Positions 1 to 7,400 of a stretch of DNA of 9,799 nucleotides are shown piece by piece (position 1 is the stretch's first letter; each line of letters opens with the position of its first letter). The DNA lies in NCBI GenBank assembly GCA_020720705.1, contig DYOJ01000065.1:1-9799 (forward strand). The letters run 5' to 3'. This DNA is from Acetofilamentum sp. (GTDB lineage: Bacteria > Bacteroidota > Bacteroidia > Bacteroidales > JAADGE01). The translations under genes and the position numbers were made by a program. The notes under the pieces were generated by a model, which was given only the letters and a program-made list of their open reading frames with translations, searched no databases and was not told the origin of the DNA.

Positions 1-195
1 AGGTGAAAACACCTCAAAGGTGCAATAATATATTTGATAGCGGTTTAGTATAAACGCAGGGAGGTGAAAAAAATTATCATTTTTCATCTCAATATTTTTG
101 CACTACATCTATCTCATTATAAACATTTTAAGCTAATTATTAAATGCAGATTTTTTGTAATTGTGTGATTTTTGTAAAATTTTATAGAAATATTG
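1..195. other. non-coding left end with small hairpins
   Basis: No convincing coding region is visible here. The first bases contain AGGTG (1-5), CACCT (10-14) and AGGTG (18-22). The middle block can therefore pair with either the left or the right copy, giving two mutually exclusive 5-bp hairpins. A third AGGTG lies at 62-66. The rest is AT-rich. In many Bacteroidota the gene before mreB is purH; nothing like its end is visible here. The window edge may cut off the context needed to interpret this stretch. Confidence 0.5.
61..90. terminator. hairpin, possible terminator upstream of mreB
   Basis: An 11-bp inverted repeat pairs GAGGTGAAAAA (61-71) with TTTTTCATCTC (80-90), with one G-T wobble and an 8-nt loop. 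The arms contain A5/T5 runs, and AATATTTTT follows at 91-99. This resembles a weak intrinsic terminator for a gene lying left of the window, ahead of the mreB promoter. The low GC of the stem keeps confidence modest; it could be chance in AT-rich DNA. Confidence 0.3.
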
Positions 196-225
196 TTGCA
201 ATAATTTAGATTATGCTTACTTTTG
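196..225 (+). promoter_or_regulatory. Bacteroidota-type promoter of mreBC
   Basis: TTG at 196-198 is followed after exactly 19 nt by TACTTTTG at 218-225, matching the Bacteroidota sigma-ABfr pattern (TTTG or TTG, N19-21, TAnnTTTG). Transcription would begin around 229-232. That leaves a leader of about 70 nt before the ATG at 301, but only about 6-9 nt before the alternative GTG at 238. Confidence 0.65.
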
Positions 226-300
226 CGAAAGTAGAGTGTGTTAAAAAACACACTACAAATGATTGACAATACGGCAATTGTAAACCAAACAACTCAAAAA

Positions 301-1323
301 ATGGGATTATTTTCATTCTTAAATAAAGAAATAGCCATAGATTTAGGCACAGCGAATACGATTATTATTGAAAATGACAAAATTGTAGTGGACGAACCCT
401 CTATAGTAGCGATAGATGACGGCAGCGGAAAACTCGTAGCTATCGGACACAAAGCCAGACAAATGCACGGTAAAACACACGACAGCATTCGTACAATACG
501 TCCGTTGCGCGATGGCGTAATTGCCGATTTCAAAGCCGCCGAACTCATGATAAGCGAGATGATAAAAATGGGCACATCGCGCTCTCGATTCATGTCTCCG
601 TCATTAAAAATGGTCATTTGCATCCCATCAGGCAGTACCGAAGTCGAAATACGAGCCGTACGGGACTCGTCCGAACATGCCGGCGCACGTGAGGTGTACA
701 TGATACACGAGCCGATGGCTGCTGCCCTCGGTATCGGAATAGATGTGGAAGCACCCTCCGGAAACATGGTCGTGGACATAGGAGGCGGCACATCCGAAAT
801 CGCAGTAATATCACTCGGCGGTATTGTAAGTAATAAATCAATACGTATTGCCGGGGACGATTTCACCCAAGACATTCAGGAATATATGCGCCACCAACAC
901 AACATAAAAGTTGGAGAACGGACAGCAGAAAACATCAAAATAATGGTAGGCTCGGCATTGCCGGAACTTGAAAACCCGCCGGAAGATTTTATCGTAAGAG
1001 GACCTCACCAAATGACGGCACTCCCTGTAGAAATTCCCGTATCCTACCAAGAAATAGCGCATTGCTTGGACAAATCCATCGCAAAAATAGAATCCGCAAT
1101 TCTAAGTGTGTTAGAACGCACCCCTCCCGAACTCTACTCGGATATATACCAAAACGGAATCTGGCTTGCCGGCGGCGGAGCCTTGTTGCGAGGTCTGGAT
1201 AAACGATTGAAAGACAAAACGGACATCCCTGTTCATATTGCGGACGACCCCTTGCATGCAGTTGCTCGCGGAACAGGTATCGCCCTAAAAAATGTCAATA
1301 AATTCAAATTCCTATTAAGGTAG
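301..1323 (+). CDS. mreB: rod shape-determining protein MreB
   Basis: This is the bacterial actin homologue that polymerises on the inner membrane and positions the elongation machinery for lateral peptidoglycan synthesis. Counted from the ATG at 301 (340 residues, the family's usual length), it shows the phosphate-1 motif IDLGTANT (13-20), the phosphate-2 motif VVDIGGGTSE (157-166), the conserved GERTAENIK stretch (205-213) and the adenosine motif LAGGGALLRGLD (289-300). The frame is open back to a GTG at 238, which would add 21 residues. The ATG at 301 is preferred because it gives the canonical N-terminus MGLFSF, a short hydrophobic segment likely to contact the membrane, and because the promoter lies at 196-225. 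mreC follows after 3 nt, so the two are almost certainly co-transcribed. Confidence 0.96.
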   Translation: MGLFSFLNKEIAIDLGTANTIIIENDKIVVDEPSIVAIDDGSGKLVAIGHKARQMHGKTHDSIRTIRPLRDGVIADFKAAELMISEMIKMGTSRSRFMSPSLKMVICIPSGSTEVEIRAVRDSSEHAGAREVYMIHEPMAAALGIGIDVEAPSGNMVVDIGGGTSEIAVISLGGIVSNKSIRIAGDDFTQDIQEYMRHQHNIKVGERTAENIKIMVGSALPELENPPEDFIVRGPHQMTALPVEIPVSYQEIAHCLDKSIAKIESAILSVLERTPPELYSDIYQNGIWLAGGGALLRGLDKRLKDKTDIPVHIADDPLHAVARGTGIALKNVNKFKFLLR

Positions 1324-1326
1324 CTT

Positions 1327-2154
1327 GTGCAAAGTTTACTGCGTTTTATCGTTAAATACCATTTTGTGTTACTATTTCTGATTTTAGAAATAATAGCACT
1401 TGAGTTTGCCATAAGCCATAGCAAACTCCGAACAGACCGTTTTGCGACTTCCGCAAACCGAATGAGCGGATATTTTTATGAGCGAATAAGCGCAGTAAGT
1501 TCTTATTTTGCATTACGAACCGAAAACGAAATTTTGGCAATCGAAAATCGCGAACTCCGAAATAAACTACTCAACACACAACTCCCGCAAATTCGACCAA
1601 AAATACACGACACACTGAGCAATTTTCAATACCGCTCCGCCGAGGTTATAAAAAACTCCGTCTCAAAAGCCAACAATATTATTACAATAAACAAGGGTTC
1701 AAAAGACGGTATTAAAGAGAACATGGGGGTTGTATCACCGTTGGGAGTTGTAGGTGTAACAGCCAGAGTAAGTGCACGATACAGCACAGTAATTTCTATA
1801 CTGAACAAAAGAATGGGCGTAAGTGCCAAACTTAAAAATACGGAATATTTCGGTTCAATTGTTTGGTCGGGTAAGGATTACAGGTATGCCACTTTGAATG
1901 AAATTCCGAACCATGTTGATATTAAGCGCGGAGATACAATTGTATCAAGCGGATTTTCAGCCATTTTTCCTCCGGGTATCCTAATCGGGACAGTGGATAG
2001 TATTCAACGAGTAACGGAAGACAATTTTTTTGACATCAGTATAAAACTAAGCGTTGATTACAAAAACCTGATGCACGTATATGTAATTGACAATAAGGAT
2101 TTTGAAGAACGACTTTTACTCGAAAACGAAACCGTAACAAAATTCAGTTTTTAA
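1327..2154 (+). CDS. mreC: rod shape-determining protein MreC
   Basis: MreC is a bitopic inner-membrane scaffold of the elongasome that links cytoplasmic MreB to the periplasmic parts of PBP2 and RodA. The 275-residue product starts with GTG 3 nt after the mreB stop. It has a short basic N-terminus, one membrane segment (about residues 11-30), a predicted coiled coil (about 60-85) and the paired beta domains of the family. The conserved stretches INKGSKDGIKENMGVVSPLG (121-140) and GDTIVSSGFSAIFPPGILIG (202-221) support the call. Length is typical for Bacteroidota. The usual downstream partners mreD, mrdA and rodA do not follow; the next gene is an unrelated acyl-kinase fusion. No clear intrinsic terminator is seen in the 176-nt gap. 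Confidence 0.94.
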   Translation: MQSLLRFIVKYHFVLLFLILEIIALEFAISHSKLRTDRFATSANRMSGYFYERISAVSSYFALRTENEILAIENRELRNKLLNTQLPQIRPKIHDTLSNFQYRSAEVIKNSVSKANNIITINKGSKDGIKENMGVVSPLGVVGVTARVSARYSTVISILNKRMGVSAKLKNTEYFGSIVWSGKDYRYATLNEIPNHVDIKRGDTIVSSGFSAIFPPGILIGTVDSIQRVTEDNFFDISIKLSVDYKNLMHVYVIDNKDFEERLLLENETVTKFSF

Positions 2155-2231
2155 GAATTTCCGGCAAACAAATTTCGATTTTTCGGTTTTAAAACATCAA
2201 AATTGCATAGCGAAAGCGGGCAAATAATCAT

Positions 2232-2239
2232 TACTTTTG
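2232..2239 (+). promoter_or_regulatory. possible -7 element upstream of the kinase fusion gene
   Basis: TACTTTTG at 2232-2239 is identical to the -7 element of the mreB promoter and lies 91 nt before the fusion gene's ATG. No TTG or TTTG is found at the expected 19-21 nt spacing; the nearest, at 2203-2205, is 26 nt away. The element is plausible but incomplete. It would give a leader of about 85 nt. Confidence 0.35.
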
Positions 2240-2330
2240 GACAAAATTTAATTTGTGAGTTCAAGCGAATACAGCACCTGCATATCCATTGAATTCAGAG
2301 GTCAGAAGTTTGATTCTTTAACGCAATTGT

Positions 2331-4289
2331 ATGAAAACATACCATATTCTAACAATAAATCCCGGTTCTACATCCACAAAAATCGGCGTATTCCGAAACG
2401 AAGCACTTTTGTTTGAAATCAATGTCAGCCATAGTCCAAAACAATTGGAGGAATTTACGGAGATATGGCATCAATACACATTTCGCAAAGAAGAAATTAA
2501 TGAAGCACTTAAAACTAAAGGCTTCGATTTGAGTTTATTAGATGCCGTTGTCGGTCGCGGAGGTTTGCTGAAACCGGTTCCGAGCGGTACCTATTTTGTG
2601 GACCAGACGATGATTGAAGATGCAAGAATCGGGTATCAAGGACACCACGCTTCAAATTTAGGTTGTGTTATCGCATACAGTATCGGCTGGGAAAACAATA
2701 TCCCTTCGTTTATCGTGGACCCGCCCTCGGTGAACGACCTCGAACCGCTGGCACGTGTGGCAGGTCATAAGGATTTTGAACGCAACTCATTATTACATGC
2801 TCTCAATATTTTTGCAACAGCGCGCAAATATGCAACCGAAATCCACAAAAAATATGAAGAACTCAATTTGATTGTCGCGCACATGGGAGGCGGCATCACA
2901 GTGGCGGCACTACGAAACGGCAAAGCAATAAATGTAAACAACGGATTGTACGAAGGACCGTTTACACCCGAACGAAGCGGCAGTCTTCCCCTTTTTCCGT
3001 TTATGGAAAAATGTTTATCCGGAAAATACACTTCGCAAGAACTAAAGAAAATGGTAGTCGGAAAGGGAGGTTTAGTTTCGCATTTCAATACCAATGATGC
3101 CAGGGATGTTGAAAAAATGATCGTTGCCGGCTCTGAAAAATACAAATTAGTGTTTGAAGCTATGGCATACCAAGTGGCTGAAGAGATAGGCAAACGCGCT
3201 ACAAACCTCAAAGGCAAAGTAGATGCCGTTGTTCTTACGGGCGGTCTGGCACACTCCAAAATGCTCACAGGCTGGATACAAGAACGTTGCGAATTTATTG
3301 CACCGGTTCACATTTTGCCCGGAGAACAAGAACTCACAGCCCTCGCAGCCGGAGCTTTACGTGTATTGCGCGGCGAAGAACGACCGAAGGATTACACCCG
3401 CAGAGTAAAAAAAATAGGTATTCTGTATTGGGACAATATTGAAGTATATGTATCGGCGATAAATCAAATTGAGGAGCGTTTACGAAAAGCCGGATTTGTA
3501 TTCAGAAAGGAGGATTTTAACCTTCAAATTATTTACAAAAATTGTAAACGCGAAGAAGAAAATGTAACCAAAGCTCTCGAACTATTCAGAACTGACGGTG
3601 TGGATTTGATTTTTTCGGTGGGGGCGCCCGTGAGCGTTCGCTTAGGACAATATTTACGCAACGACGATATACCTGTCATATTTACAGGCATTTACAGCCC
3701 TACGGTCATCTACGATTTTGATAAAGATTACAATAAAAACTATTATGCAACCTGCTATTCTCCCTGTATGACGGAGCAATTTGAACACACAATTCTGGTA
3801 TCCGAACCCGAAATTAAAAAAATCGGAGTTTTATACAGGCGGGGTGAATTACAATCGGAAATTCAATATGACGATGTTCGTGAATTTTGTGCCGAACGCG
3901 CTATCGAACTCATAAGCTACGAAGTGCAAGAACCCGAAGATATTGCAAAAGCGCGTGATTATTTACTCAAACAACAGGTCAAATGGGTGTACATTGCCAC
4001 AAGCACCATGATTGCAGGCACGGCTTATGACGAATTATCGCACATTTTTGATAATTTCCACTCCGTTTGCCTGCTCGAAGACACCGTAATTCGCGGCGGA
4101 CTTATGGGCTACGTCATACCTTGGAAAGATGTTACGAAAGCCGCCGTGGATATGGCAATGGATATTTTTGATAAGAAAAAAATGCCATTACGAGTGATAA
4201 AACCGGAAACGAAACAACTTGTCATCAATCGTGAAACCGCACAAAAACTCGGCTATACAAACATAGTTGAAAATGTAAGATATGTTTAA
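2331..4289 (+). CDS. butyrate kinase-type acyl kinase fused to a TrpX/ABC_sub_bind-type ligand-binding domain
   Basis: The N-terminal half (about 1-350) is a full-length butyrate/branched-chain fatty-acid kinase of the ASKHA superfamily. These enzymes interconvert acyl phosphate plus ADP with carboxylate plus ATP in the cytoplasm. Visible motifs are the acetokinase signature TINPGSTSTKIGVF (8-21), GRGG (75-78), VDPPSVNDLEPLARVAG (129-145), AHMGGGIT (183-190), EGPFTPERSG (208-217), NDARDVEK (255-262), VLTGG (301-305) and PGEQELTALAAGALRVLRG (330-348). After a linker of about 12 residues, residues 360-650 match the ABC_sub_bind (TrpX-like) type-1 periplasmic-binding fold: KIGILYW start, DGVDLIFSVGAPVSVRL (422-438), DIPVIFTGIYSP (446-457), KKIGVLYRRGE (496-506) and the family's typical end, VINRETAQKLG (631-641). 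Free-standing members are exported lipoproteins; here there is no signal peptide, so the domain must be cytoplasmic. No phosphotransbutyrylase gene (ptb) is adjacent. The domain calls are firm; substrate and ligand are unknown. Confidence 0.9.
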   Translation: MKTYHILTINPGSTSTKIGVFRNEALLFEINVSHSPKQLEEFTEIWHQYTFRKEEINEALKTKGFDLSLLDAVVGRGGLLKPVPSGTYFVDQTMIEDARIGYQGHHASNLGCVIAYSIGWENNIPSFIVDPPSVNDLEPLARVAGHKDFERNSLLHALNIFATARKYATEIHKKYEELNLIVAHMGGGITVAALRNGKAINVNNGLYEGPFTPERSGSLPLFPFMEKCLSGKYTSQELKKMVVGKGGLVSHFNTNDARDVEKMIVAGSEKYKLVFEAMAYQVAEEIGKRATNLKGKVDAVVLTGGLAHSKMLTGWIQERCEFIAPVHILPGEQELTALAAGALRVLRGEERPKDYTRRVKKIGILYWDNIEVYVSAINQIEERLRKAGFVFRKEDFNLQIIYKNCKREEENVTKALELFRTDGVDLIFSVGAPVSVRLGQYLRNDDIPVIFTGIYSPTVIYDFDKDYNKNYYATCYSPCMTEQFEHTILVSEPEIKKIGVLYRRGELQSEIQYDDVREFCAERAIELISYEVQEPEDIAKARDYLLKQQVKWVYIATSTMIAGTAYDELSHIFDNFHSVCLLEDTVIRGGLMGYVIPWKDVTKAAVDMAMDIFDKKKMPLRVIKPETKQLVINRETAQKLGYTNIVENVRYV

Positions 4290-4295
4290 AGTTTC

Positions 4296-4325
4296 CAAAA
4301 GTAAGCGAGTATCAGATTTTGACAA
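4296..4325 (-). promoter_or_regulatory. consensus-like promoter antisense to the end of the fusion gene
   Basis: Read on the minus strand, TTTG (4326-4323) is followed after exactly 19 nt by TACTTTTG (4303-4296). This is a full match to the Bacteroidota promoter pattern and closer to consensus than the mreB promoter. Transcripts would start around 4290 and run into the 3' end of the kinase fusion in antisense. No minus-strand gene lies directly downstream, so it could be a chance match or an antisense-RNA promoter. Confidence 0.4.
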
Positions 4326-4391
4326 AAAAAACAGATGCTTTTTTCTGTGAATAATTTTGTAAAACACTTATTTTCATTATTTTGTGTGTAA

Positions 4392-4410
4392 CGCGGACTT
4401 TAAGTCCGTG
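4392..4410. repeat. REP-like palindrome between convergent genes
   Basis: CGCGGACT (4392-4399) pairs with AGTCCGTG (4403-4410) around a TTA loop: an 8-bp stem with one G-T wobble. It is strikingly GC-rich within an AT-rich 137-nt gap between the 3' ends of the kinase fusion and the restriction-modification gene. No T-run follows on either strand, so it is not a classical intrinsic terminator. The form (a short GC-rich palindrome in an intergenic space) fits a REP-type element or an RNA 3'-end stabiliser. Copy number elsewhere in the genome is unknown. Confidence 0.5.
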
Positions 4411-4426
4411 ATACCTGAGTGTTTCA

Positions 4427-7400
4427 TCACAATTTCAAGTTATTGAATAAAATATCAATCGTATTCATTTGTTCAACAGTAAAATTTAAAACACGAATAA
4501 TATTTTCTATTTTCTCAATGTCCTTTAATGTTAAAACTAATTCTTTGCTGTCTTTCAGATATTTAGACAAAACTTGATAACCGCCGATTTGAAAGTTATA
4601 ACTATTTTCAGAAACGTTATCAAAATATTGCCCGTTGTTTATGTATAACTTATTTTCCGCAAATTGTATTTTTTCTATCGTGTAATTGCCTTGCCCTTTA
4701 AATGCTCCTGTTGTTTTATTTATTGAAATTTTTTCGAGAATTTCAGCTTCAAATAAATGAGCGTTTTTAAGATTTTCGCCTAGTTCGGCAAGTTGTGTAA
4801 ATAATTGAATATCGGCAGTAAACGGTATTTTAGGAAAATCTGTTTTTAAAAATTCTGCATATTTTGAACGATAAGTGGGACTGTGTAAAATGGCGTAGAT
4901 GTAATGAAAAATCCGGTCAGGTATCATTTGAGTATTGAATTGATGTTTAATAAATTCTTGAAATTCCGGCTTAAAATTCGGTATCCAATCATTTGTATCT
5001 TCAAATAATTGCAATTTACTATTCTTTGAGGAAAATATTTTTTTTGCAAATTCTAAATTTGTTTGTGCTTCTTCCAAATTGGTTTGTGCTTCTTCTAAAA
5101 TTTTTTTTTCATAATCATTTTTAGGTTCGCCAATTTCGTTTTTTAAATCTTCTACCATTTGTTGGATTTTCAGAAAATAATTATTAACTTTTTCAAATTC
5201 TGATTTATCGTATAGTTTTGTTTTATTGTTCAAATGTAACGGAATTACATAAGTCATTTCTCTTGTTTTGCCGGATAAAGATGTACATTCAGTAATACTA
5301 TCGGTAACAAAAGCATGTTGCCAAGTTTCGCCGACAACTTGTCTGCTAAAAAGAAATCCTAAATTTTTCTTTTCAATAAAATGTTGCATTACCGTTTCAG
5401 CAGGTCGGCTTGTTATTCCAATTTCATAGTATATAAACCGTTTATCAAACAAACGATAATTGATTTCCTTAATTGAATTTTCATTAAATTTGTTTTTACG
5501 AATACGTTCAATGAGATTATAACTACTCGAATTTCTGACATTATATTCTTTCTCAAACTGTTCGTCGTATCTAAGAGTAAATAAATTTTTAATACGTTCC
5601 GTTAGTATATCCTTTGACATATCTACAAACAAATCATCTCTATCTGTCTTAACTCCTGAATTGATTATTCTGAAAATATCTTTAACACTCCAAAATGTAT
5701 CGTATTCAAGTTCAAAATCTAAATCCTTATGCACAAACCAAAAATTTGGACTTTGCGGAATTAATTTTTTCCAATTTAAATCATCTATATTGTTGTTTAG
5801 TAAATAACTATATTTATCTTCACGTTTAATAATTTCGTTTTCTTTGGTTGAAAAATAATAGACCTGTTTTTCCTGTAATGGGTTTTTTGTTTTAACAAAA
5901 ATAGAAATTGCAACACCAACACGAATATCGAAAACATTTTCATCGCCTTCTTTTTTTAAGCTATTACCGTGTAAATTCAGAATATAAATTATATCAAAAT
6001 CATGATATATTTTTTCTCGCATTTTACGGTGTGTGGCACCGTCCAAATAAGAATTATTGGTAATTACTGCAATTATGCCCTCTGTTGATAATTCGATTTT
6101 TTTATGTGCAAAACGAATGAATTTAATATAATCATCGTCAAGATTGATTTTTTGTTCATTTAGTCCTGTTTTATAATCTTTTAACAGCTTTAATATTTCG
6201 TTGCTTTTATTTGCTGATGAAATCGAATAAGGCGGATTTCCGGTAATAACTAAAATTGGTTTGTCTTTAACTTCCTGTGCGTCTTTGCTCTCTTGCGTTA
6301 ATGCGGGCAAAAGAGGAATTTTCATTTGTGGGTCAATGGGTTCTAATGTATTTGTCAAAAATACCTGAAAGCGTTCTTTATCTGTTAGTTTATAATTATT
6401 ATCACGCAAAAATTGTGATAACTTTAAATGTGCAATTGTATATGGTGCAATCAGATATTCAAAACCGTAAATGTTTTTTAAAATATGTTCTTTTACAATT
6501 AGTTCTCGTTTTGCGCTATTTTGAATAGTATCAAATATTTGTTGTAAAATTTCTACTAAAAAAGTTCCTGTACCCGTAGCAAAATCTAAAACAGTTACAC
6601 GTTTATCGTCAGCTAATCCAACTTTAATGTTGAATTTAGCGACAAGTATCTGATTTATTGCACGAACTATAAAATTTACAACCGGTGGCGGTGTATAATA
6701 AACTCCTTTTGATTTTCTTAATTTTTGGTCGTAAGCTGCCAAAAAATCTTCGTAGAAATATACATAAGGGTCTTTATTAATTAAAAATTGAGAATTAGGA
6801 ATACTGAATTTATTATACGAAAGTTTCTCGTTAATAGCCCTTAAATCAAGGGTATTCATTACGGTTAAAATTTCTTCAACTATCCAACGTGTATTTTTAT
6901 ATTCTTCATTGTCAAGTTCTTTTAAGAAATCAACTAATTCCTTGATTAATTGAAATGAAGTTGGAATATATTTATTTACGTTGTATAAATTAACATTTTG
7001 TGTATCAGCATTTAATTTTGCTAAAAACAAACCATAAGTTAATGTTTGAGCAAAAGCGTCTGCAAATTCTGAAATTGTTAAATCATTAAATATAAAGTCT
7101 TTAAATGTATGATATAATCCTTTTAATTTTTGCCGGGTTTCGGATTTTTCTTGTATTTCAAGTTCGTCAAATAGAAAATCTTTAAGTATTTTTGCTCGTG
7201 TTGCAAGACTGTGAGCCAATAGTTTAGGTTCAGAAATTCCTTGTGGTGCTGTTGAAAAGTAATTATTAATGAGGTCTTTAATTGCTTTTGCTTTGGATAT
7301 ATCTAATTTAGAATTTTTATTGTCAAAATCGGACATAAAGCAAAGTGTTTCCCTTTGTTGAATTTCTCCATTTTTTAGCCAAATCCAATCTAAATAATTT

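Noticed and set aside
238..300. GTG-initiated 21-residue N-terminal extension of MreB
   Set aside because: The ATG at 301 gives the canonical MreB N-terminus and length, and the predicted transcription start would lie only a few bases before the GTG.
294..875. 193-residue open frame on the minus strand
   Set aside because: It lies wholly antisense to mreB, whose motifs are unambiguous; no family features are seen in the antisense product.
2765..3268. 167-residue minus-strand open frame
   Set aside because: It is antisense to the kinase domain, with no recognisable protein features.
4331..4348. Hairpin ACAGA/TCTGT downstream of the kinase fusion as a terminator
   Set aside because: The stem is only 5 bp and AT-rich, with an 8-nt loop and no clean T-run after it; too weak to call.
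6277..6528. 83-residue + strand open frame
   Set aside because: It is a shadow inside the restriction-modification gene, opposite the NPPY and ISP-type methylase region.
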